Of a DNA stretch of 64,000 bases, positions 17,350 to 26,285 are shown piece by piece; within the stretch, counting starts at the first letter, position 1, and every line of letters begins with the position of its first letter. Origin of the DNA: Ilumatobacteraceae bacterium (GTDB taxonomy: Bacteria > Actinomycetota > Acidimicrobiia > Acidimicrobiales > Ilumatobacteraceae); NCBI GenBank assembly GCA_013213745.1, contig JABSQH010000091.1:20362-84361 (forward strand), read 5' to 3'. Made by a program: the position numbers and the translations under genes. Under the pieces are notes generated by a model that had not been told where the DNA came from, made no database searches, and saw only the letters and a program-made list of their open reading frames with translations.

Positions 17350-18555
17350 CTACGCGTGCGCCAGGACCTCGACCGTACGGTGCAGTTCCTCGACCGTGGT
17401 GGTGTAGTGCACCGACAATCGCAGCATCTCGGCCAATCCACGACGATCGACGTCCCACCGTGACGATCCAGCAATCGTGTGAGTGCTGTTGATGCCAGCG
17501 TCCGCAAGATGTGCTTGCAGTTCGGGAGCGTTGCGCCGGGGCGACGTCGTGGTGACGATCCCGCTGCGTACCGCGCCGTCGTCGTGCACCTGGTACCCGA
17601 TCCCGACCAATAGGTTGCGGAGCTCTTCTGCCCGCTCGCGCACCGTGACCTCGATCCGATCGATGCCCCAGGTGTCGAGATAGTCGACCGCTGCGCCGAG
17701 GCCCAGCCAGGCGGCGTGCGAGTACTCCCAGTACTGGAACCGTCGAGCGCCGGGGCTCCACTCGAAGCGGTCCGCAGCGACGAGCAACGCACCATCGTGG
17801 TCGGGCTGTGACGGCGCGACTCGATCGAGAATCTCGCGGCGGGCGTACAGAAATCCGGTGCCGCGCGGCCCGCGCAAGTACTTGCGGCTCGTCGCCGACA
17901 GGAAGTCGCACGGGATGTCGTTCACATCGACCCGCAGCTGACCGAGCGACTGGCACGCATCGAGGAGAAACGGAACGCCGACAGCTCGGGTGGCTGCGCC
18001 GATCTCGGCGGCCGGGTTGACGAGACCGCCGTTGGTCGGCACGTGTGTGAGTGACGCCAACGCAACTCCGTCGCCGTCGCCGAGTGCATCGCGGTACGCC
18101 TCGACCGACACCGCACCGGTGGCATCGCTCGGGATTCGATCGATGACCACGCCGTGCACCTCGGCCGCCCGCAGAAACGCAACGATGTTGGCGCCGTACT
18201 CCTGATCGTGCACCAGCACGCGCTGGCCGCGCTCCATCGGTATCGACCAGAACGCGGCGTTCCACGCCGCTGTTGCATGTTCGGTACGGGCGATCTCCTC
18301 AGGATCGGCCCCAATCAGCGCGGCGATCGAGTTGTACACATCGTCGTCGCGTCCGGCCGCAGCTGCCGCGGCCTCGTAGCCGCCCTGCAACGCTTCGGCG
18401 CGCAAGTGCTCGACCTGCGCGTCGAGCACGACCTGCGGTGGCAGCGATGCCCCCGCGTGGTTGAGGTGGACGAGATCGGCCCGACAACCGGGCGTGACCT
18501 GGCGCGCCGCGGCGATCTCGGCGTCGCTGAGCGCCGTTGCGGGCGCAGTGTTCAC
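17350..18555 (-). CDS. Class V aminotransferase-fold PLP enzyme
   Basis: 401-aa fold-type I PLP enzyme related to cysteine desulfurases and C-S lyases. The cofactor lysine is K225 in SRKYLRGPRGTGFLY and the pyridine-nitrogen partner is D199 in LLDACQSLGQ. LNHAGASLPP (about 31-40) is the N-terminal substrate loop. The persulfide-forming Cys loop of true cysteine desulfurases was not recognised. Members of this class include isopenicillin epimerase-like enzymes and EgtE-type sulfoxide lyases, so a role in sulfur or thiol chemistry is possible. The start GTG 18555 overlaps the stop of the mycothione reductase gene by 4 bp (GTGA), which fixes the start and implies co-translation. The reaction is not known. 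Confidence 0.85.
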   Translation of the reverse strand: MNTAPATALSDAEIAAARQVTPGCRADLVHLNHAGASLPPQVVLDAQVEHLRAEALQGGYEAAAAAAGRDDDVYNSIAALIGADPEEIARTEHATAAWNAAFWSIPMERGQRVLVHDQEYGANIVAFLRAAEVHGVVIDRIPSDATGAVSVEAYRDALGDGDGVALASLTHVPTNGGLVNPAAEIGAATRAVGVPFLLDACQSLGQLRVDVNDIPCDFLSATSRKYLRGPRGTGFLYARREILDRVAPSQPDHDGALLVAADRFEWSPGARRFQYWEYSHAAWLGLGAAVDYLDTWGIDRIEVTVRERAEELRNLLVGIGYQVHDDGAVRSGIVTTTSPRRNAPELQAHLADAGINSTHTIAGSSRWDVDRRGLAEMLRLSVHYTTTVEELHRTVEVLAHA

Positions 18556-19919
18556 TCGATGGCGTCGAGCAAGGCGTTCTCGACGACCTCGGTCAGGGCC
18601 GGATGGATGTAGAACACGCGGCGGGCCACGTCGGTCGCCGGAGTGTCGAGTTCCATTGCCTGAATGATCGGCTGGATCAAGGTCGCCGCCTGTGCGCCGA
18701 GGATGTGCGCGCCGATGATCTGATCGGTCTCGGTGTCGACGAGCATCTTGGCGAAGCCGACCGTGTCCTCCATCGCCCACCCGTAGGCCGTGCCCGAGTA
18801 GTCGCGCATGCCCACACGGAACGCCCGGCCCGCCGCCTGCGCCTCTGCCTCGGTCAGCCCGACGGTGGCGATTTGCGGGTTGGAGAACACCGCACTTGGG
18901 ACCGCCTTGTAGCTCTGGTGGCGGAGGTCGTCGCTGTGCGCCATGTTCCAGAACGCCACGTTGGCTTCGGCATTGGCAAGGTGCTTCAGCTGGTAGTTGT
19001 TGGCGACGTCGCCGACCGCCCAGATACCGGGCACGTTGGTCGCCATCGTGTCGTCGACTGCAATCGTGCCGTGGTGGTGGCACTCGATGCCTGCCGCATC
19101 GACGTCGAGCAGATCACTGTTGGGCTCGCGTCCGGTGGCCACCAGCAGCTCGTCGACAACGGTCTCAGCGCCGGCGCAGGTGATCTTGATGCCCTCGGCC
19201 ACGCGCTCGATGCGCGTCGGCACATGGCCGAGTTGCAGATCGACGCGCTCGCCGAGCGCGGCCGTGAACCGCGTCCGAATGTCGTCGTCGAATCCTCGTA
19301 GCACGGCGTCGCTGCGGTTGATGAGCGTGACGTCGGAGCCGAGCGACGAGAACACATGAGCCATCTCCACAGCGATGAACCCACCACCGATGATTCCCAG
19401 GCGGGGCGGCAGATCAGGCAGCCGCATGATCGAGTCGGAGGTGTGGAAGCCGACTTCGACGAGCCCGGGGATCGGCGGGATCACGGGCCGCGCACCGGCC
19501 GCAATGAGGATGTTCGGCGCCGTGATCCGGCGGCCCTCGACGTCGAGCACCTTCTGCTCGACGAACATCGCCGTGCCCTCGATGTAGGTCACGTTCGGTG
19601 TGCCGATCGCCCGGTAGTCGCGGCCCGAGGCGACGATCGGATCGATCCGCCCGAACACACGATCGCGGATGGCCGCAAAGTTGGCCCCTTCGAAGCGCGT
19701 GTCGACGCCGAGCCGCTCACCGTGCTGGGCGGAGAGTGCCACGTCGGCAGGGAGGACAAACATCTTCGAGGGAATGCATCCACGATTGATGCAGGTACCG
19801 CCGAACACGGCGCGCTCGACGAGCGCGATGTTCCAACCCTGGAGATAGTCGGGGATCGAGTTCCCCGACCCGCTCCCGATGATGATCAAGTCGAACGCTT
19901 CGGCCTCGGTGGTCCTCAC
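18552..19919 (-). CDS. mtr: Mycothione reductase
   Basis: 455-aa flavoprotein disulfide reductase that reduces oxidised mycothiol (MSSM) with NADPH, keeping the actinobacterial thiol pool reduced. It has the FAD motif LIIIGSGSGN (11-20; the GSGSGNS form is typical of Mtr rather than lipoamide dehydrogenase), the redox pair C43-C48 in GGTCINRGC, the NAD(P) site GIIGGGFIAVEMAHVFSSLG, ATGREPN, the second FAD motif WAVGDVAN, and the C-terminal HPALTEVVENAL with the catalytic His-Glu pair. GTG 19919 is the start; the reading frame offers no ATG before the FAD motif. First gene of a two-gene unit with the PLP enzyme downstream. A diverging lipoamide dehydrogenase is the only alternative. Confidence 0.88.
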   Translation of the reverse strand: MRTTEAEAFDLIIIGSGSGNSIPDYLQGWNIALVERAVFGGTCINRGCIPSKMFVLPADVALSAQHGERLGVDTRFEGANFAAIRDRVFGRIDPIVASGRDYRAIGTPNVTYIEGTAMFVEQKVLDVEGRRITAPNILIAAGARPVIPPIPGLVEVGFHTSDSIMRLPDLPPRLGIIGGGFIAVEMAHVFSSLGSDVTLINRSDAVLRGFDDDIRTRFTAALGERVDLQLGHVPTRIERVAEGIKITCAGAETVVDELLVATGREPNSDLLDVDAAGIECHHHGTIAVDDTMATNVPGIWAVGDVANNYQLKHLANAEANVAFWNMAHSDDLRHQSYKAVPSAVFSNPQIATVGLTEAEAQAAGRAFRVGMRDYSGTAYGWAMEDTVGFAKMLVDTETDQIIGAHILGAQAATLIQPIIQAMELDTPATDVARRVFYIHPALTEVVENALLDAIE

Positions 19920-20001
19920 GGTGAGTAATCAACCCCGTCTCGGCCGCGATCCTTCCCGATGGCGTTGCGACAACACAACCGATTGGGGCAGGGTGTCGGA
20001 G

Positions 20002-20475
20002 ATGGCGGCACGGCAGACCGGTGACGGGTTCATGCGATGCAGTGACGGCCACACCAGATGGGGGATCTACGGTGCGGCCGGTGTGGTCTTCGTCGTTCGG
20101 GACGCGCACGGCACGCCGTACGTGATGTTGCAGAAGCGTTCGGCATTCGCCCACGAAGGCGGGAACTGGTCGTGTGCAGGAGGGGCGCTGGATCTCGGTG
20201 AGACGCCCTACGACGGTGCGCTACGCGAAGCCGCCGAAGAGGTCGGCACGCCGCCACCGATCATCGCCGTGCTCGGCGAGTTCGTGTTCGAGCCGGCGAC
20301 CGACTGGTCGTACACGACGGTGGTGCTCGAGGTCGGTGAGCCGTTCGGCTCGTCGATCAACTTCGAGACCGACGCCGTCGAGTGGTTTGGGTTGGAGCAC
20401 GTCGACGAGCTCCCCCTGCACTCCGGCTTCGCCGGTGCCTGGCCGCACCTGCGGGCGATCATCGAAGCGACGTGA
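20002..20475 (+). CDS. NUDIX hydrolase
   Basis: 157-aa NUDIX-fold pyrophosphohydrolase. The Nudix box is complete: GALDLGETPYDGALREAAEE followed by VG, with the REAAEE glutamates that bind magnesium. It is preceded by the usual strand GVVFVVRDAHG and a CAGG turn. Substrates are typically (d)NTPs, nucleotide sugars or ADP-ribose; none can be assigned. ATG 20002 gives a compact protein; a second ATG at 20032 is possible. The longer open frame upstream lies over the 5' end of the divergent mtr gene and is not needed. The molybdoenzyme gene follows 50 bp downstream on the same strand. Confidence 0.85.
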   Translation: MAARQTGDGFMRCSDGHTRWGIYGAAGVVFVVRDAHGTPYVMLQKRSAFAHEGGNWSCAGGALDLGETPYDGALREAAEEVGTPPPIIAVLGEFVFEPATDWSYTTVVLEVGEPFGSSINFETDAVEWFGLEHVDELPLHSGFAGAWPHLRAIIEAT

Positions 20476-20525
20476 CGTCCGATTCGCGCCAGATTCCGGC
20501 GCGGTTCGATCCCTACGATGGCCCG

Positions 20526-22643
20526 ATGGCTGACACTGTGACCGACTCTCGGCTCGTCCACGGCGTGTGCCACCACGACTGTCCGGACTCATGTGGGTGG
20601 TCGGTCACGGTCGAGTCGAACGACTCGTCCGATCCCGTTGCCGTCGCCCTCCGAGGGAATCGGGAACACCCCTACTCGCAGGGCGAGTTGTGCCCGAAGG
20701 TCAACCGGATGCTCGACCGGGTGTACAGCCCCGATCGGCTGCTGACCCCGCTGCGCCGGACCGGACCGAAGGGTGCGGGCACGTTCGAGCCGATCAGCTG
20801 GGACGACGCATTGGCCACGATCGCCCAACGCACCCACCAGGTGATCGACGAACACGGCCCAGAAGCAGTCCTTCCATTCTCGGACGCCGGCAACCAAGGC
20901 GTCCTCGCGATGATGGGTTTGAGCAGCCGCTTCTTCGGGCACATGGGGGCGACTCGTTTGATCCGTGCGATCTGTGGTCCGACCGTCGGTGCGGGCATGT
21001 CGATGACCAACGGCACGGGCCGCGCGATGGATCCGGCCGAGTTGGAACACAGCCGACTGATCATCCTGTGGGGGACGAACACTCGACTGACGAACCGCCA
21101 CCTCTGGCCGACTATCGAGCGGGCCCGCGCTGCCGGCGCTCAGCTCGTGGTGATCGATCCGCTGCGCACGATGACAGCCGAAGCGGTCGACGAGGCCCGG
21201 GGCGATCGTTTCGTGCAACCGCGACCAGGCACGGACGTCGCCCTCATGTTGGCGATGATGCGGGTGATCATCCATGAGGGACTGACCAACACCGAGTGGG
21301 TCGACGCCCACACCGTGGCCTTCGACGAGCTGGTCGCGGCCGTCGAGGAGTGGAGCCCAGCACGGGCCGCCGAGGTCACCGGTGTCGACGCCGACACCAT
21401 CGTCGAGTTGGCGCGCGACTACGCGACGACCACGCCCGCAGCGATCCGCACCTTGGTCGGGGCAGAACACCACGAGAACGGCGCAATGTTCTTCCGCACG
21501 ATGGCGTGCCTGCCTGCCCTGACCGGCGCATGGGCCGAACGCGGCGGCGGCATTGCCAAGAGCGTGGGCTCGTACTCCGACGCCCTCCTCGACGTCCAGG
21601 CGTTCCACCGCCCAGATCTCGACGTGCGCATCGACGGCGAGTTGCCGCGCGTCGTCAACATGAGTCGGCTGGGTGAGGTACTCACCTCGGCGCATGCGGC
21701 TTTCGACGACGGTCCTGGCATCCACGCTCTCTTCGTCTGGAACTGCAATCCGTTGGTGATCGTGCCGAATGCCGAAGCGATCCGCCGAGGCCTGGAACGC
21801 GACGATCTGTTCACCGTCGTCCACGAACAGTTCCTCACCGACAGCGCCCGCTACGCCGACATCGTGCTCCCCGCGACCACCCAGATCGAGGCCGACGACG
21901 TGATGCTCCCGTGGGGTCATCTGTGGGCGACATGGAACGGCGCGGCGATCCCTCCCGTCGGCGAGTCGTGTTCGAACACCGAACTGTTCCGCAGGCTGGC
22001 TGGTGCGATGGGCTACACCGAGCCGACGCTGTTCGACGATGACGAGACGCTGCTGCGCAATGGCTTCCCGACGATCGACCTCGACGAGTTGCGCACGACC
22101 GGGTGGCTACGCGTGCCGTATCCCGACGACGGCCGACCGTTCGGCGATGGCGACTTCGAGACCGCGTCGCGGCGCGTGGAGTTCGCCTCCGACCTCCTTG
22201 AACAGATCGGCCAACCGCGGGTCCCGACATATGTTCCGCCGAGAGAGAGTCCCGGCGGCGACCCGGACCTCGCGACGCTGTTCCCCTTTCAGTTGCTGAC
22301 ACCAAAACACCATGTTCGGTTCCTCAATTCGAGCTACCCCCAGCTGCCCAAACACGGCCCACCCGAAGGCGGGCCATTCGTCGAGGTCCACGCTGACGAC
22401 GCCCAGGAGTTAGGTGTTTCCGAAGGCAGCGAGGTCCGGGTGTGGAACCAACGCGGTTCGCTGCAGCTCCCGGTACGGATCAGCACACGCGTGCGACCCG
22501 GCCTGGTGGCCGTGCCGTTCGGTTGGTGGCGGGACCACCACGACCACCACGGCACCGCCAACAGCCTGACCAACGACACACTCACCGAGTGGGGCGGCGG
22601 GGTCGCATACAGCGACACATTGGTCGACGTCGCACCGGTCTGA
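20526..22643 (+). CDS. Molybdopterin-dependent oxidoreductase, DMSO reductase family
   Basis: 705-aa cytoplasmic enzyme (no Tat signal) of the bis-MGD molybdoenzyme family. Residues 10-60 carry an N-terminal [4Fe-4S] motif: VCHHDCPDSCGW then LCPKV. Three following domains match Molybdopterin (SWDDALATIA onwards), the ligand region around GPTVGAGMSMTNG (about 155-167), and the C-terminal molydopterin dinucleotide-binding barrel (LLTPKHHVRFLNSSY, VRVWNQRGSL). The group resembles actinobacterial formate dehydrogenase-like or polysulfide reductase-like enzymes. The residue coordinating molybdenum is not obvious. No electron-transfer subunit or cofactor gene is adjacent. ATG 20526 directly precedes the cluster motif. 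The electron donor and acceptor are unknown. Confidence 0.85.
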   Translation: MADTVTDSRLVHGVCHHDCPDSCGWSVTVESNDSSDPVAVALRGNREHPYSQGELCPKVNRMLDRVYSPDRLLTPLRRTGPKGAGTFEPISWDDALATIAQRTHQVIDEHGPEAVLPFSDAGNQGVLAMMGLSSRFFGHMGATRLIRAICGPTVGAGMSMTNGTGRAMDPAELEHSRLIILWGTNTRLTNRHLWPTIERARAAGAQLVVIDPLRTMTAEAVDEARGDRFVQPRPGTDVALMLAMMRVIIHEGLTNTEWVDAHTVAFDELVAAVEEWSPARAAEVTGVDADTIVELARDYATTTPAAIRTLVGAEHHENGAMFFRTMACLPALTGAWAERGGGIAKSVGSYSDALLDVQAFHRPDLDVRIDGELPRVVNMSRLGEVLTSAHAAFDDGPGIHALFVWNCNPLVIVPNAEAIRRGLERDDLFTVVHEQFLTDSARYADIVLPATTQIEADDVMLPWGHLWATWNGAAIPPVGESCSNTELFRRLAGAMGYTEPTLFDDDETLLRNGFPTIDLDELRTTGWLRVPYPDDGRPFGDGDFETASRRVEFASDLLEQIGQPRVPTYVPPRESPGGDPDLATLFPFQLLTPKHHVRFLNSSYPQLPKHGPPEGGPFVEVHADDAQELGVSEGSEVRVWNQRGSLQLPVRISTRVRPGLVAVPFGWWRDHHDHHGTANSLTNDTLTEWGGGVAYSDTLVDVAPV

Positions 22644-22662
22644 CCCCCGTAGTCTGCGGTCG

Positions 22663-23928
22663 ATGACGGCCGACCTGATTTACGCGTTCAGGGTGATGCG
22701 CCTGCCGCTGCGCGACGCCGGCGGTGCACCGATCGGGCGAATCGAGGACATCGTGGCCGTCCCCGGCAGCCCAGCGCGCGGCGAGCAACCAGCCGTCGCC
22801 CCGCGCGTCGTCGGGTTCGTCGCCCGGAGTCAACGGCGGCTCATCTTCGTCAACGCCAACCGAGTCGCCGAGCTCGGAGCTGATGGAGCACGCCTGCGGA
22901 GCTGGGATGTCGACATCAATCCGTTCCGCTCGCGACCGGGCGAGGTGTTGATCGGCGAGGACCTGATCGACCGGCGCATCGGCGACGAGCACGTCAGCGA
23001 TGTCGGTTTGCACCAAGCGCAAGATCACCGCACCACCTGGTGGGAGGTGGCCAAGGTCCGCCTCGCTAAGCGGTCGACGTTGCGCCGCCGTCCGAGCTAC
23101 CGACTCGTCGACGTCGACGAGGTACCTGCGCTGTTCGACGCGCCGACGGAAATGCAGGCGCAGGCAGCACGTCTGCGCGAACTGCACCCGGCCGAAGTGG
23201 CGGCAATCGTGCGCGCCCTGCCGGCCGACCAGCGCAGGCAACTGGCCGCAGCCATGGACGACGAGCGCCTGGCCGACGTGCTCGAACAGCTCCCCGAAGA
23301 GGAGCAGGTGCGCATCGTCGAGGGGCTCGACCGAGGACAACTCGAGCGAGTGTTCGACGAGATGGAGTACGACGATCTCGCCGACCTGATCGGCGAGATG
23401 GGACCGGAAACCCAGGAGCAGATGCTGGGCGTGATGGACGAGGACGACGCCGACGTCGTGCGCCGGCTGCTGTCGTACGCCGAAGAGACCGCAGGCGGCA
23501 TGATGACGCCAGAAGCGATCATCTTGGGGCCCACCGACACGGTCGCCCACGCGCTTGCTCAGCTTCGGCGCGCTGACTGGGTGGTCAGTTTGGCGACGCA
23601 GGTCTTTGTCGTCGATCCCCCGTTCAAGCCGCCAACAGGCCGGTTCCACGGCGTCGCCCACATGCAGCGGCTGCTGCGAGAGACGCCGCAGATGGAACTC
23701 GGTGATCTCGTCACCGACGATCCGTTCGTGGGACCTGACGCCTCCGACCGCCGGGTTGCCGAGACGTTGGCGTCGTACGACCTGTTGGCCATCGCTGTGC
23801 TCGACGACGCAGGACGGTTCCTGGGCACCGTCACCGTCGACGACGTCATCGACCGGATGCTCGGCAAGGGATGGCGGGCGCGCCACTCAGCCGTTGGCAC
23901 ACCGAGCCCTGTGGCGGGCACGGGATGA
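22663..23928 (+). CDS. PRC-barrel / MgtE N-terminal / CBS domain protein lacking the Mg channel domain
   Basis: 421-aa soluble protein that looks like the sensory half of an MgtE magnesium channel. Residues about 5-110 resemble a PRC-barrel; about 155-265 is the MgtE_N superhelical domain (LRELHPAEVAAIVRALPADQ and the acidic DEMEYDDLADLIGEM); about 265-395 holds a CBS pair beginning AEETAGGMMTPEAIILGP, the MgtE-type CBS entry, and ending with VTVDDVIDRM. The five-helix channel domain is absent. It probably binds Mg2+ or nucleotides and regulates a partner; the adjacent DUF1003 membrane protein, whose ATG overlaps this stop (ATGA), is the obvious candidate. This pairing recurs in actinobacteria. 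Confidence 0.85.
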   Translation: MTADLIYAFRVMRLPLRDAGGAPIGRIEDIVAVPGSPARGEQPAVAPRVVGFVARSQRRLIFVNANRVAELGADGARLRSWDVDINPFRSRPGEVLIGEDLIDRRIGDEHVSDVGLHQAQDHRTTWWEVAKVRLAKRSTLRRRPSYRLVDVDEVPALFDAPTEMQAQAARLRELHPAEVAAIVRALPADQRRQLAAAMDDERLADVLEQLPEEEQVRIVEGLDRGQLERVFDEMEYDDLADLIGEMGPETQEQMLGVMDEDDADVVRRLLSYAEETAGGMMTPEAIILGPTDTVAHALAQLRRADWVVSLATQVFVVDPPFKPPTGRFHGVAHMQRLLRETPQMELGDLVTDDPFVGPDASDRRVAETLASYDLLAIAVLDDAGRFLGTVTVDDVIDRMLGKGWRARHSAVGTPSPVAGTG

Positions 23929-24458
23929 AGCGTCGTGAGGATCTGTCCGCACCGCGCGCCGTCCGGCGACTCGGGGTGCAGTACGACTCGGAGGTCTTCG
24001 GGCGCTTCAGCGAGTCGATCGCCAACTTCCTCGGCACGGCTCGCTTCCTCGTGTTCCAGACCGTGGTCATCGTGGTGTGGATCGCGTGGAACACGGTGCT
24101 CCCGGAGTCGTGGCAGTTCGACCCCTGGGACCGCGGTCTGGTCTTGCTCACCCTGGTGCTGTCGGTGCAGGCGTCGTACGCCGCGCCGCTGATCCTGCTC
24201 GCCCAGAACCGTCAGGAGCACCGCGATCGAGACGGCAGCGAACTCGACCGACGCGTCGCCGAACGCACGCAGACCGAAACGGAGTTTCTCGCCCGCGAAA
24301 TCGCCGGCGTCCGCCTCTCGCTGTCGGACATGGCAACTGGTGAGACGTTGTCGGATGTCGCCAGGCAAATCGAAGCGCTCTCCGACACCGTCGACGAGCT
24401 GGCCAGCCAAGTGGAACGGTTGACCGCTCAGGCCGAGGCGAACTCCGCCGAGCCCTGA
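23925..24458 (+). CDS. DUF1003 membrane protein
   Basis: 177-aa integral membrane protein. Two hydrophobic helices (about FLVFQTVVIVVWIAWNTVLP and LVLLTLVLSVQASYAAPLIL, residues 44-90) separated by a WQFDPWDRG loop are the DUF1003 signature, followed by the conserved LLAQNRQEHRDR. The C-terminal 70 residues are heptad-like (LSDTVDELASQVERLTAQAE) and may form a coiled coil. Start ATG 23925 overlaps the previous stop by 4 bp. Function unknown; coupling to the MgtE-sensor protein suggests a role in ion homeostasis (inference). The 3' end overlaps the convergent hydrolase gene by 31 bp. Confidence 0.85.
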   Translation: MKRREDLSAPRAVRRLGVQYDSEVFGRFSESIANFLGTARFLVFQTVVIVVWIAWNTVLPESWQFDPWDRGLVLLTLVLSVQASYAAPLILLAQNRQEHRDRDGSELDRRVAERTQTETEFLAREIAGVRLSLSDMATGETLSDVARQIEALSDTVDELASQVERLTAQAEANSAEP

Positions 24459-25318
24459 TCCGCCGCCCTGCGGACCCGCGCAACAACATCGGAGACGAGT
24501 TCGACGGTGAGTGCCGCGAACTCCTCAGGCTGTTCCCATGGCGCCAGGTGATCAGCCGCGATTTCACGGACCTCGGCGCCGAGGGCCGCAGCGAGCGCTC
24601 GCTGCTTCTGTGGTTTGACCAGCCGGTCACCGGTGGTGATCATCATTGCGGCAGGCACGTCGAGGGTTCCCGCCCACGAACGGGCGTCGTACGTTGACAG
24701 TGCCGTGCCCGCCTGGATGACCGCTGTCGGGAAGTTTCGTCGGGTCTCGGCGGTGATCCACGTGCGGTACGCCGCGAGCGGATGGGTATCGGGAATCAAA
24801 GTCGGAAGTCCGCGGGAGATGTAGCGGGCATAGAACCGCGACCGCATGCCGGTGCCGGCGAGTGGGAGAAGTTTCCACATCAGCCGTTCGCGACGCGTCG
24901 CTCGCCATTCAAGCGCGGTCGCCTGCGGGACCAGGCCGACGACAAGATCTCCATGTCGCTGGGCCAGCAACATCGACACCGGTCCACCCATCGAGTAGCC
25001 GATGGCGATGGTCTGCTCGACACCGAGCTGTCGGGCGACCGCGGCGGCGTCGTCGGCCACGTCTTCCAGTGTGAACGGCTCGACAGTTCGCAGCCCACGG
25101 CCATGACCGCGGTGATCGAGAGCGATGAACGACCACTGCTCGGCGAGCTCGCGATACGCGCTGAAGAACTGCAGGTCGGCCGATGCGGTCCACCCATGGA
25201 GCAGCAGCAGCGTCGGGCGACTGGGGTCGGGGTGCTGGTGGCGGCGAACGAAGAACTCGCCGCGCCCGTTCACGCGCACGATCTCAGCGGGCGGAAGCCA
25301 AGGCAACTCGAGGATCAC
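24428..25318 (-). CDS. Alpha/beta hydrolase
   Basis: 296-aa alpha/beta hydrolase. The oxyanion region LLLLHGWTAS (about 37-46), nucleophile elbow GYSMGG (Ser near 110), acid MITTGDRLV (Asp near 235) and AADHLAPWEQPEEF (catalytic His near 264) are all in order. No signal peptide. GTG 25318 is the first start after the stop of the upstream gene (25332), leaving a 13-bp gap; the much longer open frame upstream is an antisense-like shadow of the neighbouring gene. Third gene of an apparent operon with the small membrane protein (26282) and the Rossmann-fold protein (25332). Substrate unknown. Confidence 0.82.
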   Translation of the reverse strand: MILELPWLPPAEIVRVNGRGEFFVRRHQHPDPSRPTLLLLHGWTASADLQFFSAYRELAEQWSFIALDHRGHGRGLRTVEPFTLEDVADDAAAVARQLGVEQTIAIGYSMGGPVSMLLAQRHGDLVVGLVPQATALEWRATRRERLMWKLLPLAGTGMRSRFYARYISRGLPTLIPDTHPLAAYRTWITAETRRNFPTAVIQAGTALSTYDARSWAGTLDVPAAMMITTGDRLVKPQKQRALAAALGAEVREIAADHLAPWEQPEEFAALTVELVSDVVARVRRAADQGSAEFASA

Positions 25319-25331
25319 GACACCGAGCCTG

Positions 25332-26285
25332 TCACACTTCGACGCCGCTGGCTGTGGGGATGCCGGTGAACTCTTGAATACGTACGCCGAGGTGCTCGAT
25401 GCGATGCAGCAACCCCGGCGTGTCGAGCCGCGGATCGCCGGCGCACACCACGCCCGTCGGCGTCCCACCATCGACGATGGGGGGAACGACGGCGGTGGCG
25501 GTCGCGGCGGCGGTGGTGCCGACCTGTTCGGCCAGCCCGACGACGAGGGCGACCCGCTCGCCCGCCGAGTCGGCGCCGCGCACTTCCACGCGCAGGGCGC
25601 CGACGCCGCCTTCGGGGTGCGGCGGACGGAGCATGGGGAGCCATGCGGTGAATCGATCGCGACGCGTGGCCGACACACGCGCGCTGATGCGGGCAACTCC
25701 GGGAAAGACGTCGCGCAACAACAACGGCGAGGCGAGCTCAGCGCGATAGCAGTCGTACGCTCCAACGGGTTCGGGAAACCAACAGAGTTCGCGGCCCGAT
25801 CCCGAAGGACGGCGGATCCACATACCGTCGTGTAACCCGATGCCGGTGCCGGACAGCGCGTCGTGGTGCTGCCGAGCACACGCCGGACCAGCGGTGCCGT
25901 GCATGGCGATGTGGATCTCATCGCAGACCGCCAGCTGGTCGGCAAGGTGACGCGCCAGCAGACCGGACAGTCCCGGGGCCATTCCTGCTCCGACAAACAG
26001 CGTGGCGCCGCTGGCATGGGCGCGATCGTCGAGTTGGAGCAGGTCGCTGACGTCATCGAGGTCGTCGCTCACCGAGACGACATGGGTGCCGGCAGACACG
26101 AGTCGCTCGGCAAGCGGCGCGTGCGGCGCGGGTGAGGCGAGAAGGACGATCTCGCTGTTGTCGAGGCCACGCTCGCTCAGGCGCGGATCGACGTCGACGA
26201 TGTGCGCATCCGGGAGGACGAACGACAGCCGTTGGCGGATCCGCCGCCCGACGACGCCCCCACCCACAAGAGCCACCGTGGTCAT
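25332..26285 (-). CDS. Rossmann-fold NAD(P)-binding protein, saccharopine-dehydrogenase-like
   Basis: 317-aa soluble protein with an N-terminal dinucleotide-binding fold: TTVALVGGGVVGRRIRQRLS (2-21; GGGVVG) followed by the acidic end of strand 2, VDVDPR. The middle has GAGMAPGLSGLLARHLAD, the substrate-domain entry typical of saccharopine dehydrogenase-like and homoserine dehydrogenase-like proteins. The C-terminal half has no recognisable catalytic set. ATG 26285 overlaps the stop of the small upstream gene by 4 bp (ATGA), which supports this start over the in-frame ATG at 26315. The reaction is unknown; it likely works with the alpha/beta hydrolase that follows 13 bp downstream. Confidence 0.75.
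   Translation of the reverse strand: MTTVALVGGGVVGRRIRQRLSFVLPDAHIVDVDPRLSERGLDNSEIVLLASPAPHAPLAERLVSAGTHVVSVSDDLDDVSDLLQLDDRAHASGATLFVGAGMAPGLSGLLARHLADQLAVCDEIHIAMHGTAGPACARQHHDALSGTGIGLHDGMWIRRPSGSGRELCWFPEPVGAYDCYRAELASPLLLRDVFPGVARISARVSATRRDRFTAWLPMLRPPHPEGGVGALRVEVRGADSAGERVALVVGLAEQVGTTAAATATAVVPPIVDGGTPTGVVCAGDPRLDTPGLLHRIEHLGVRIQEFTGIPTASGVEV

Noticed and set aside
24428..26056. 542-aa version of the alpha/beta hydrolase
   Set aside because: The first 246 codons overlap the Rossmann-fold gene in another frame and resemble no domain; the hydrolase begins at 25318.
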